NCBI GenBank assembly: GCA_947168365.1
Contig: CAMVLO010000021.1
Span: 1 to 58,578, forward strand
Source of the DNA: UBA3824 sp017541145
GTDB taxonomy: Bacteria; Bacteroidota; Bacteroidia; Bacteroidales; UBA3824
Direction of reading: 5' to 3'
DNA length: 58,578 nt
Part shown: piece by piece, positions 33,790-42,231 of the stretch
Layout: the number at the start of each line of letters is the position of its first letter
Position numbering within the stretch: the stretch's first letter is position 1
Made by a program: the position numbers and the translations under genes
Notes under the pieces: model-generated
Database searches by the model: none
What the model saw: the letters and a program-made list of their open reading frames with translations, nothing else
What the model was told of the DNA's origin: nothing

Positions 33790-34680
33790 ATGGAACAAAC
33801 GGAAATACAACAGCCGCTTAAAAACAAGGCTTACAGACGAAAAGTAATTACTTCGTATTTTACCAGCACACTCTGCATTGCTTTAGTATTATATATGGCG
33901 GGACTGTTCTTTATGCTTTTGTTCAACACTCAGCATATCAGTGAGATGTTTAGGTCTACAATTAGAATGACTGTTACTCTCAACGATAGAAATACAAAAG
34001 CAGACAACAACGAATTGATAAAAAGAATCGAAGCAAAAGACTTTGCCAAAGAAACTAAGTACATCGACAAAGAAGACGGTGTAGAAGAACTAATTGAAGA
34101 ATTAGGTGAAGATTTTGTGGAAATTCTTGACGGAGAAAACCCGCTTTTCTCTCAAATCGAAATCAGAATTGCTGAAGATTATGCCAACATGGACAGTATA
34201 AAAGCTGTAGAAAAATATCTCAGCAAATTGCACGGCGTAGACGATGTATACTACCCGAAAGATATTTGGAACAATGCTACAACTGTAATTTCAAACGTAG
34301 CAATGATTGTTTTGGTGTTAACAATAATACTATTAATAATAACAATCATATTGATTTCCAACTGCATAAAATTGCAGATGTCAAACGACAGATTTGATAT
34401 CCGAACAGCAAAACTCATAGGAGCAAGCAATTGGAAAATATCAAGTCCGTACCTAAAAAAATCATTTTTACAAAGTTTGGCAGCTATACTGTTATCAGTA
34501 GCAGGATTAACACTCACAATAAAATTCATAGAAAAAATATTAAAAGGAGTGTTTACAATATCATCTTTCTACCCTACCCTGCTCACAATGATGATAATAG
34601 GTATGACAGTAACATTGTTGGCGTCGGTAATAACAATCAATAAATACCTCAACGCCAAAGAAGAAGAATTATATTATTAA
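33790..34680 (+). CDS. ftsX: FtsX-like cell-division permease
   Basis: 296 residues from ATG 33790. FtsX topology: a cytoplasmic N-terminus, helix 1 (about 26-50), a periplasmic domain of about 125 residues, then three C-terminal helices (about 175-200, 225-250, 265-285). The conserved cytoplasmic loop KLQMSNDRFDIRTAKLIGASNWKI is typical. FtsX acts with the ATPase FtsE to control septal peptidoglycan hydrolases; ftsE is not adjacent, which is common in Bacteroidota. The stop is 17 bases before fabG, so the two are probably co-transcribed. Confidence 0.88.
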   Translation: MEQTEIQQPLKNKAYRRKVITSYFTSTLCIALVLYMAGLFFMLLFNTQHISEMFRSTIRMTVTLNDRNTKADNNELIKRIEAKDFAKETKYIDKEDGVEELIEELGEDFVEILDGENPLFSQIEIRIAEDYANMDSIKAVEKYLSKLHGVDDVYYPKDIWNNATTVISNVAMIVLVLTIILLIITIILISNCIKLQMSNDRFDIRTAKLIGASNWKISSPYLKKSFLQSLAAILLSVAGLTLTIKFIEKILKGVFTISSFYPTLLTMMIIGMTVTLLASVITINKYLNAKEEELYY

Positions 34681-34697
34681 CGAAACTATACAAAAAA

Positions 34698-35426
34698 ATG
34701 AAATACGCATTAGTAACAGGCGGAAGCCGCGGTATAGGACGCGCAATATGCGTGAAACTTGCAAGCCAAGGTTATCACGTATTAATCAACTACGTATCCA
34801 ACGAAGCAAAAGCTGTAGAAACTCAGCAACTTACAAAAGAAGCCGGCGAAGAAGGCGAAATCATCAAATTTAATGTTGCCAACCTCGAAGAAACTACTGC
34901 TGCTATCGAAAAATGGCAGTCTGAAAACAAAGACGCATACATCGACGTATTGGTAAACAACGCAGGAGTAACTTCTGATTCATTGCTCCCGATGATGGAA
35001 GCTGAAGCATGGCACAAGGTACTCAGCACTTCTTTGGACGGTTTTTTCAACGTTACAAGAACTGTTGTTAAGAAAATGATTCGCAAAAAACACGGACGTA
35101 TTATCAACATGGCATCAGTTTCAGGTCTTATCGGATTACCGGGACAATGCAACTATTCTGCCGCAAAAGGCGCAATAATCGCTGCTACAAAGGCTCTCTC
35201 AAAAGAAGTTGGCGGCAAAAATATCACTGTCAACGCAATAGCTCCGGGATTCATTAAAACCGATATGACAAGCTCTCTCAACGAAGAAGAACTCAAAAAA
35301 GGTATTTCACTCGGACGCTTTGGTGAAGCAGAAGAAGTAGCAGCATTAGCAGCATTCTTAGCTTCTGACGATGCAGCTTACATCACCGGCGAAACAATCG
35401 CAATCACCGGCGGTCTCAAAGCATAA
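34698..35426 (+). CDS. fabG: 3-oxoacyl-ACP reductase (SDR family)
   Basis: 242 residues, classical SDR: TGGSRGIGRAI cofactor motif, NNAGVTSD, the catalytic Ser in NMASVSGL, Y-x3-K in YSAAKGA, and PGFIKTDMT. Expected to reduce beta-ketoacyl-ACP with NADPH in fatty-acid elongation. It is not beside other fab genes, and the window holds a separate ketosynthase group at 21-27 kb. It may therefore be the housekeeping FabG or a pathway-specific one. Confidence 0.88.
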   Translation: MKYALVTGGSRGIGRAICVKLASQGYHVLINYVSNEAKAVETQQLTKEAGEEGEIIKFNVANLEETTAAIEKWQSENKDAYIDVLVNNAGVTSDSLLPMMEAEAWHKVLSTSLDGFFNVTRTVVKKMIRKKHGRIINMASVSGLIGLPGQCNYSAAKGAIIAATKALSKEVGGKNITVNAIAPGFIKTDMTSSLNEEELKKGISLGRFGEAEEVAALAAFLASDDAAYITGETIAITGGLKA

Positions 35427-35450
35427 AAATTTCCAATAATCTTTCATTTT

Positions 35451-35489
35451 AATAAGGTTGTTACTTTAGATGTAACAACCTTATTTTTT
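35451..35489 (+). terminator. Terminator after fabG
   Basis: A perfect 14-bp stem AATAAGGTTGTTAC / GTAACAACCTTATT followed by T-run. Confidence 0.9.
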
Positions 35490-35541
35490 TATCAATATCA
35501 ACACACTCACTCCGACACAGCCGTAAGTATATAAAAAAAAA

Positions 35542-35570
35542 CGGCTGCCTTTTCATAAAAAAGACAACCG
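35542..35570 (-). terminator. Terminator after gldN
   Basis: A 12-position stem with two mismatches (CGGCTGCCTTTT / AAAAGACAACCG); a T-run follows on the - strand. Confidence 0.75.
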
Positions 35571-35597
35571 CTTTTGTATACTTAAACATAGGGAATT

Positions 35598-36452
35598 TTA
35601 GTATTCCCAAAGATCTTGTTCGAAATTAAAAATTGTTTCTTTGATTTTGTCAGCTTCCAACAATGTTTCTTGTCCTGTGGTATACTCGTTGATAGAACGG
35701 TTATTATACATGTTGGATTCCTGGTAAACATAGCTTGAAAAATATCTCTTTTCCAAAACATCACCGTAGCTCAAACGCTGTGCATCGTTGAGAGGGTTGA
35801 AACATTCAGCATTTGAAAGGATTTTACGAGCTTCCGGATAATATACCCAAAAAGCTTTTACAGGAATTGGTTTTTCACGGTCAACATCTTCCTCACGGAA
35901 TCTGTAACGTATAGGGCAAATACCAATGATTCTTACTTCCAAAACAGAACGTTGTTTGTCAAAGAACCAAAGCTCTTTAAGCAAATATGCTTTAACGTCT
36001 TCAGAGTGATAAGGCTCATCAATAATCTGAGTAGTAGTAACACCGTCAAGGTCTTCTACATCCATTGTTTTTTGAGTAGCACCCATGTTGGTATGAACTT
36101 CTTTTTCAGTAATGATGTTACTGAATTCGTCATCACCGATAGTACCATAAGCAGTTAAACCTTGTGTATGGATACCTTCGAGGATTACGTCAATCAAACT
36201 CATTCTATTGTCTTGAGGCTCATTAGGGAAGTAGAGATGCTGATTGGCTTTTTCTGTCAACTCAATACGACGCCAGATAATCTTCGACCACATCACGTCA
36301 GCTTCTCTAACGAACTGATAAGCAACAGGTTTACGATTTACTGTATGTATCTTTTCGTAAGGCAAACCAAGCAATACTTGCGCATGAGATTCTACTGCAT
36401 CTACGCACTGCAATACAGCAGCAATTGCCATTAAAAACAAAAATTTTTTCAT
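35598..36452 (-). CDS. gldN: Type IX secretion / gliding protein GldN (PorN)
   Basis: 284 residues with a signal peptide (cleavage near SHA-Q, about residue 24). GldN/PorN is a periplasmic protein that forms a ring with GldK under the outer membrane. The sequence keeps the family blocks READVMWSKIIWRRIELTEKANQHLYFP, IIGICPIRYRFRE and PVKAFWVYYPEARKIL. It is the last gene of the por/gld locus, as usual. A terminator-like hairpin separates it from gldM. Confidence 0.95.
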   Translation of the reverse strand: MKKFLFLMAIAAVLQCVDAVESHAQVLLGLPYEKIHTVNRKPVAYQFVREADVMWSKIIWRRIELTEKANQHLYFPNEPQDNRMSLIDVILEGIHTQGLTAYGTIGDDEFSNIITEKEVHTNMGATQKTMDVEDLDGVTTTQIIDEPYHSEDVKAYLLKELWFFDKQRSVLEVRIIGICPIRYRFREEDVDREKPIPVKAFWVYYPEARKILSNAECFNPLNDAQRLSYGDVLEKRYFSSYVYQESNMYNNRSINEYTTGQETLLEADKIKETIFNFEQDLWEY

Positions 36453-36483
36453 AATTATTATCGAATAAAATAAACATCCATAA

Positions 36484-36527
36484 AAAAAGAGTTTTAATAA
36501 AACTTCTGTAATATTAAAACTCTTTTT
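36484..36527 (-). promoter_or_regulatory. Hairpin between gldM and gldN
   Basis: A perfect 15-bp stem (36484-36498 with 36513-36527), A/T-run rich at its base, so it resembles an intrinsic terminator inside the gldLMN run. It may lower gldN expression or protect the gldM mRNA end. Confidence 0.7.
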
Positions 36528-36582
36528 AGTATAGAATATTGTTTAAAGGTGGAATATTTTTTTGGATATCTCCTTTATAATA

Positions 36583-38286
36583 TTATCTAACCTTGAAACA
36601 AAGTGTACCCAAATCACGTGTTGTACCATCAGGACCTTTTGCTTTGATATCCTCGATGTATACTTTTCCGCCAGATGGAACTTGTTGGATGATTTGTTTA
36701 GCGTTAGCATTGAATGCTGCACCGGTAATTTGTGCGTCTTGAGCAAAACCTTTGATTGTAGCAGAAACGCGGAAACTTACAACTTGGAACTTCATATCGA
36801 AGTCAAAGTTTTCAAGCTCTGCTTTAACACCTGCTTGAGCTGAAAGAACAGCTTTAGAGATGTTACCACCACGTTTGTTAGCTTTGTCGCTACCTACAAC
36901 AGCTACTGGATCTGGAACTTTCTTTACACGAAATTTTCTAGTACCAAGTGTTTTACCGTCACCTTCTGTTGATCTTACTGAAATAGTAACTTCACCCGGA
37001 GTTTTTACATTTGCAACATAATTTCCGGCACCACCTTGTTTTACCAAGCTACCGGAAGAAATACTTGCAACGATTTTTTCAGATGGAGTACCTGATGCAG
37101 TAATTTCGATTGGGTTTGGAACACCGATATAAAGAACGTTCATCTTGGTTGGAGATACTGACAATGAAGATTGTCCTACCTCGTATTCGCCCTTAAACGG
37201 ATATTCTTTTACCTCACCGGTAGATTTGTTTTTCAACTTGATAACACCGTTGTAAGATTTAGCACCTACGTTTGCAGTAGAACCTGTGTAGACACCAACA
37301 CCGTTTTTAACAGGTATTGCGCTACCGCCTACCAAAATTTCAGGATTATCGGTTGAGTCGTATGCTGCGATAAAGATTTCAGATTTGTATTCCTGACCTT
37401 GAAGTACGTAGCTTGAAGGAGCGTTAACAACAGCCTTGATAGCGTTGAACTTCATATCAGTTTTACCAATCTGATTAAGAAGGTAAGACAAAACCATTGA
37501 TTCTGTGTTGCGAACGTCTGACTGCATTTTTGTCATAAGAGTCAAAACGCCGGCAGCAGGTAAGTGCTCAAAGTTAGAAATAGCCCAATCTACTGAGTCA
37601 ACATCATCACTTTCTGACTTTTGTTTGTTGGTGTTAAGCATTTCTTGCAAGCTCTTAGCAAGAGATTCTTTAGCTTCCAAAGATTTAGGACTATTGTCTG
37701 TAGCTCTGTTGATTACATCGATAAGTTTTTCACGATATGCTTGACGTTGATCAGCTACTTTTTGACCTTGTCCGTTTTGGATAAAGATTTCACCGCCGAC
37801 ATTGTTATCGTCTTTTTTAGAAACGAGGTCGTCAATATCAACGAGATTTTTATCTTTTGCGTCAGGCATATCAGCTGACCATTTATCACGGAGAGCTATT
37901 TCGATATCTGCATCTTGTTGGTCAAGCGATGCGTTGTATTCAGCTTTGTAATCGCCTGTATAAACGCCTTCGAGAGTACCAACCAAAGCTAATTTGTAGT
38001 GCTGAATTTGTTTATAAGAGAAGTTTGCTGCGTCGATTACTTCGTCAGCAAGTTCCTTATATTTTTTAGTTCCGGCAGGGTTTGTACTCATGGCAACTGT
38101 AAAATCATTTACTGCCGATTCGATAACGCCTTCTGTGATAGAGTTAGTTTTTCTCAAACTACCGTCTACCAATGTGAAAGCGGTAAGAATTTCAGCAGAA
38201 ACGTTCAAAGCCAAAAGTGCGGTATAGAATAGGTACATCATACCTATCATCGCCTGCCTTGGGGTTTCTTTTCCTCCTCCACTCAT
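36583..38286 (-). CDS. gldM: Type IX secretion motor protein GldM (PorM)
   Basis: 567 residues. One N-terminal membrane helix (about 12-32) with the conserved Arg10 in the context GGGKETPRQAMIGMMYLFYTALLALNVSAEILTAF, then a long periplasmic part of helical and Ig-like domains (D1-D4). With GldL it forms the inner-membrane motor that uses proton-motive force to drive type IX secretion and, where present, gliding. The basic residue next to the helix corresponds to the Arg found essential in the F. johnsoniae protein. Spacing to gldL is 76 bases. Confidence 0.97.
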   Translation of the reverse strand: MSGGGKETPRQAMIGMMYLFYTALLALNVSAEILTAFTLVDGSLRKTNSITEGVIESAVNDFTVAMSTNPAGTKKYKELADEVIDAANFSYKQIQHYKLALVGTLEGVYTGDYKAEYNASLDQQDADIEIALRDKWSADMPDAKDKNLVDIDDLVSKKDDNNVGGEIFIQNGQGQKVADQRQAYREKLIDVINRATDNSPKSLEAKESLAKSLQEMLNTNKQKSESDDVDSVDWAISNFEHLPAAGVLTLMTKMQSDVRNTESMVLSYLLNQIGKTDMKFNAIKAVVNAPSSYVLQGQEYKSEIFIAAYDSTDNPEILVGGSAIPVKNGVGVYTGSTANVGAKSYNGVIKLKNKSTGEVKEYPFKGEYEVGQSSLSVSPTKMNVLYIGVPNPIEITASGTPSEKIVASISSGSLVKQGGAGNYVANVKTPGEVTISVRSTEGDGKTLGTRKFRVKKVPDPVAVVGSDKANKRGGNISKAVLSAQAGVKAELENFDFDMKFQVVSFRVSATIKGFAQDAQITGAAFNANAKQIIQQVPSGGKVYIEDIKAKGPDGTTRDLGTLCFKVR

Positions 38287-38362
38287 TGTCTTAAATATAA
38301 ATAGTTTATAAAATGAATAAAATGTTTAATACTTTGAATTTGTAGATGTTCAGTCTAAATTA

Positions 38363-39280
38363 TTAGCTGATTTTTACGTTCAAAGCTGTAAGCATATTGC
38401 CATAAACTGTGTTGAGAGCTTGAAGGTTCTTGCTGAGTTTTGTAACTTCAGTAGAGTAATCTTTAGCACCCTGAACAGATTCTTTAAGACCAGCAATCAT
38501 TGTATCGAAGTCGATTTCAGCAAGCTGAAGTTCAAATACGCCGTTGATAGCTTTAAGATTGTTGTTGAGTTTAGAGATATTATCGCTGTATTCTTTGTTA
38601 CCAGATTTAAGAGCAGAGAAATCAAGGTCTGAAACACCAGCAAATTTGTTTTGAACGTTGCTAAGTGTGTTAGAAAGATCTTCTGCTGATGAGTTAATAG
38701 AAGAAACAGCTGATGAAGCTGAAGAAAGGCTATCTGTGAAAGATTTAGCAGCTACAGCAGAGTTAGCTACAGTAGCCATACCTTTAACGTTTTCAGTGAA
38801 ATCAGCAAATGAGTTACCGAGTTTATCAAAGAAATTACCGTTGTTGCTAGATTTTTCAAGCATTTCGTTAAACTTAGCCAAAGCAGTACCATCGGTAACA
38901 GGACCTTTTGCTGCAGGACCAGCACTTGCGCCACCAGAGAATGAATACTGAAGGTCTGAGCAGTCAATTTCACCGGTTTCCTCATTGAAGTGAGCTACAG
39001 GAGCCGGTTTGTTGTTTGCTTCATACACTTTTTCTTCAATTTCTTCACCAATCAACAATTCCGGGAAGATGTTATGCCAGTGGTATTCTACTGGAAGCGG
39101 AGCAAACGCTGTAATAGTAAAGATTGCAGCTTCTGTCAACAAACCTACCATCAACATAACAGATGCACCAGGATAGTGCTGAATTTTGAACAACGCGCCG
39201 ACAATAACGACAGCAGCACCAAGCGAGTTTACCTTCTGGAAAATCTTCGCAAATTTTTTGGTTTTGTTAAATGCTACCAT
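38363..39280 (-). CDS. gldL: Type IX secretion motor protein GldL (PorL)
   Basis: 305 residues. Two membrane helices near the N-terminus (about 18-33 and 40-60) enclose the FKIQHYPGAS loop. Glu50 in LLTEAAIFTITAF is the membrane-buried acidic residue thought to take part in proton flow in the GldLM motor. The C-terminal two thirds is a soluble helical region ending in an NKFAGVSDLDFSALKSGNKEYSDNISKL... coiled stretch. It precedes gldM. The 475-base gap to gldK and the gldK terminator suggest it has its own promoter. Confidence 0.96.
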   Translation of the reverse strand: MVAFNKTKKFAKIFQKVNSLGAAVVIVGALFKIQHYPGASVMLMVGLLTEAAIFTITAFAPLPVEYHWHNIFPELLIGEEIEEKVYEANNKPAPVAHFNEETGEIDCSDLQYSFSGGASAGPAAKGPVTDGTALAKFNEMLEKSSNNGNFFDKLGNSFADFTENVKGMATVANSAVAAKSFTDSLSSASSAVSSINSSAEDLSNTLSNVQNKFAGVSDLDFSALKSGNKEYSDNISKLNNNLKAINGVFELQLAEIDFDTMIAGLKESVQGAKDYSTEVTKLSKNLQALNTVYGNMLTALNVKIS

Positions 39281-39677
39281 AATATGTTTTCTTTAGTTTA
39301 ATTGAAAAATTATTATTTATTATTTGTTTATTTAAATTCTTTAGTTTCCGCGATTTGACACTTAAAGTGTACATACGTAAGTGCAAATTCAACGGCTAAA
39401 ATTACATATCTTTTTTTTATTAAAAAAATTTAATAACAGATTTTTTTAATTTTTTTTAAGAAAAAGCAAAATTTATTCCAACCCTAAGAGTAACAGATTC
39501 TTTTTTTACTGTTTTTTTATGGTTGTTACTTATTGTATTGTTTTTAAACTACAAATAAATATTTTTCAAACTGATTTTAGTCTGTTTGTTTGTATAATCT
39601 TTGTAGGAAAACAGCATTTTTTTGTAATAATTATCGTAGAAAAATATTCTTCTGCAATTATTTTTACAAAAAAAATA
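39281..39677. other. Long AT-rich gap upstream of gldL
   Basis: No gene seen. It should contain the promoter of gldLMN on the - strand. The clearest structure is an interrupted palindrome ACACTT-A-AAGTGT at 39358-39370, about 80 bases before the gldL start, which could be a regulator site. Confidence 0.45.
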
Positions 39678-39727
39678 CCGATATGCAAAAATTGTTTTGG
39701 GATTTGGTTCCCGTTTTTGCATATCGG
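39678..39727 (-). terminator. Terminator after gldK
   Basis: A perfect 14-bp stem (39678-39691 with 39714-39727) and a long T-run on the - strand. Confidence 0.9.
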
Positions 39728-39755
39728 CATATAGTATTATGAAATATTAAATTCA

Positions 39756-41195
39756 TTATTTGCCATAATCCCAATCTGAAGCACTACGTCCCATGTATGA
39801 TCTTACACAACGGAAACCGATGTAGCACTTTGCAGTATCTTGATACTCGTAAGTACGTGTACCAACCTGGAGATAGTATCCGACGTCTTTCCAAGAACCG
39901 CCACGGATAACTTTTCTTTTCAATACTGGAGGATCGTCAGCCAAAGCGTTGTAGCTGTAATCAGGGTTCAAATCATGGGTATAGCTGTAAGCACTTTCGT
40001 CAAATGCGTTAGATGTCCACTCAGAAACATTACCCGCCATATCATAAAGACCGTATTCATTAGGAGCGTATGTCGCAACTTGAATTGTTCTTGCAGCGCC
40101 GTCGTCAGCATAACGACCACGAAGCGGTTTGAAGTTTGCGATAAAACAACCTGAATTGTTTCTTGTATAAGGACCGCCCCAAGGATACATTGATAATGCC
40201 AAGCCGCCGCGGGCAGCGTATTCCCACTCAGCTTCGGTCGGGAGTCGGTATTCTTCCATACGTGGCTGACCATTGTGTGTCAAATAGTTGTTAAGAAGGT
40301 CTGAACGCCAAATACAGAATGCTGTAGCTTGTTTCCAATTAACACCTACAACTGGATAATCATCAAATGCTACGTGCCAGAAATACTTACGAGCCATAGG
40401 TTCGTTGTAAGAATATGTATAGTCGCTCATCCAACAGAGTGTATCAGGATATACATTGATACGACCTTGCATAATGAAAGAGCGTCTGTCCTGAATCTGA
40501 ACAACATTACCTTTTGCATCAATAACAGTACCTTCGTAGCTACCACCGGTAAAATCTTCATTAAAATTGTATCTGTTCTGTTTGAGAGCAGCTTGACGGA
40601 GATCTACCCATTGATAATCAAAGATAAGTTTCCTTGTATCGATTTCCTGAAGGTGATTGAAACGTTCTTCTTTTATGAGGTACAAATCTTGTACTGCATC
40701 AGAAATAGCTTGACGTTCTTCGCCTTTGCCTGATTTATCCCAAACGAGGTCTCTGTTTTCCCAATTCAACCAACATGTTTTGGGGTCAGTTGGGTCATAT
40801 TCGTTTGGATCGTTTTTTTCTTCATCAACTTCGATTTTGAAAAGATTACCTTTGGAACCTTCGCCGGCACCTGCGAGCAAACACAAACGCATTGCGATAG
40901 AGTCCCTAACCCATTCTACAAACTGACGATATTCATTGTTTGTGATTTCAGTGTCGTCCATCCAAAACGGATCGACGGTAATAGTTTTAGCCTGAGCGGT
41001 CATCGCAAATGGAACATCTTGATCGTTAGGTCCTATGGTGCAACTACCTTGTGGAATAAAAACCATTCCGTAAGGATCAGTTTCAACATAGTTAGCAGGA
41101 CGATTCTGTGCTCCTATCAGTTCACCGTTGCCACTATTGCTACATCCGCTGAGTATCAATAGTCCTGATGCCGCTGCTACAATTACTTTTTTCAT
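39756..41195 (-). CDS. gldK: Type IX secretion lipoprotein GldK (PorK)
   Basis: 479 residues with a lipoprotein signal (lipobox LSGC, Cys18). The body has the formylglycine-generating-enzyme-like fold used structurally by GldK: GMVFIPQGSCTIG, RLPTEAEWEYAARGGL, DMAGNVSEWTSNAF, VIRGGSWKD and YIGFRCVRS. GldK forms the outer-membrane-anchored ring with GldN. It follows porP by 45 bases. Because it lies in the por/gld locus, the SUMF1-like fold should not be read as sulfatase maturation. Confidence 0.96.
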   Translation of the reverse strand: MKKVIVAAASGLLILSGCSNSGNGELIGAQNRPANYVETDPYGMVFIPQGSCTIGPNDQDVPFAMTAQAKTITVDPFWMDDTEITNNEYRQFVEWVRDSIAMRLCLLAGAGEGSKGNLFKIEVDEEKNDPNEYDPTDPKTCWLNWENRDLVWDKSGKGEERQAISDAVQDLYLIKEERFNHLQEIDTRKLIFDYQWVDLRQAALKQNRYNFNEDFTGGSYEGTVIDAKGNVVQIQDRRSFIMQGRINVYPDTLCWMSDYTYSYNEPMARKYFWHVAFDDYPVVGVNWKQATAFCIWRSDLLNNYLTHNGQPRMEEYRLPTEAEWEYAARGGLALSMYPWGGPYTRNNSGCFIANFKPLRGRYADDGAARTIQVATYAPNEYGLYDMAGNVSEWTSNAFDESAYSYTHDLNPDYSYNALADDPPVLKRKVIRGGSWKDVGYYLQVGTRTYEYQDTAKCYIGFRCVRSYMGRSASDWDYGK

Positions 41196-41240
41196 AATAC
41201 CTATTTATTATTTTTGCTGATATTTTTATTATCTTTTTTT

Positions 41241-42164
41241 TTACAAGAACCTTACGCTACGAACTTTCTGTGCGGGTTTGCTTCTTTCAGGCATAAATGC
41301 GTATCCCAACATCAATTCAAATGAGCCCGAGTTGGTTTTACGCAATTTCGAGAGCCCAAACTCGTATGCCGCACCTACTTTGAGATCGCCCATCAAAGTA
41401 AAGCCTGCCAAAATAGCTATCGCGTCCTCGTTTCTATAAGTAACGCCACCCCATACTTTTTTATTGTATAAAAGATTAACATTTATATCTGCTTGCATCG
41501 TACTGCCGTCAGACATAAGGATGAAACCAGGTGTCAACTCAAATAACGAATTAGCCAAAGAAATATTATATGTTCCCGTAAAATAATAATGTCTCGCCAT
41601 ATAAGTTTCTCCGTCTTCCGAAAAATCCAATACAGGTTTCATAACGTGCATTGATGATAATCCGAGTGTTAAGCCGCCTACATTGTAATACATGCCTGCT
41701 CCCAAATCAAATATCATTTTACGTGTTTTTCCCGCAAAAATTGATTCATGCTCGTCCGGAAACTGCCAATCTCCGTTTATCGACTTGTTGAACAAACCTG
41801 CATCTACTCCGAATGACAACATCCCGGAGCCGGCTTGAATATGATATGCGTAAGCCAATTTTGCTGTAAAATTTGATTCGTATCCTATTTCATCGTTTAT
41901 CAGCGTAATACCGGCACCTCCTGATGTACCGAATAATCTTACCGGTGCATCTGCACTTAGCATCAGTGTTTTAGGACCGCCTGTCAATCCCATCCACTGA
42001 TCTCTGTATATCATTGTACCGTTTATCATTCCACTTGTGCCGCAATATGCCGGATTGTATGACGGCTGATTAAACATAAAGTGGCTGTAATGCGGATCTT
42101 GCTGCGCGATTGTCTGCATAGCAAAAGCCAACAAAACGATCAAGAATAAGAATTTATGTTTCAT
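41241..42164 (-). CDS. porP: PorP/SprF family type IX secretion membrane protein
   Basis: 307 residues. Signal peptide ending TIAQ, then QDPHYSHFMFNQPSYNPAYCGTSG, the hallmark start of PorP/SprF proteins, and an outer-membrane barrel of amphipathic strands. PorP-like proteins work with the type IX translocon or cargo attachment. Position just upstream of gldK is the conserved order porP-porK-porL-porM-porN. It lies 67 bases downstream of topA on the same strand. Confidence 0.94.
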   Translation of the reverse strand: MKHKFLFLIVLLAFAMQTIAQQDPHYSHFMFNQPSYNPAYCGTSGMINGTMIYRDQWMGLTGGPKTLMLSADAPVRLFGTSGGAGITLINDEIGYESNFTAKLAYAYHIQAGSGMLSFGVDAGLFNKSINGDWQFPDEHESIFAGKTRKMIFDLGAGMYYNVGGLTLGLSSMHVMKPVLDFSEDGETYMARHYYFTGTYNISLANSLFELTPGFILMSDGSTMQADINVNLLYNKKVWGGVTYRNEDAIAILAGFTLMGDLKVGAAYEFGLSKLRKTNSGSFELMLGYAFMPERSKPAQKVRSVRFL

Positions 42165-42231
42165 GTTTATATAAATTTAAAAGTTTTTTTTACAGTATTT
42201 CTCATATTCAATATCTGTGCCTAATTCACAT

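Noticed and set aside
39756..41195. Formylglycine-generating enzyme (sulfatase maturation)
   Set aside because: The fold matches, but the lipoprotein signal and the position between porP and gldL identify GldK.
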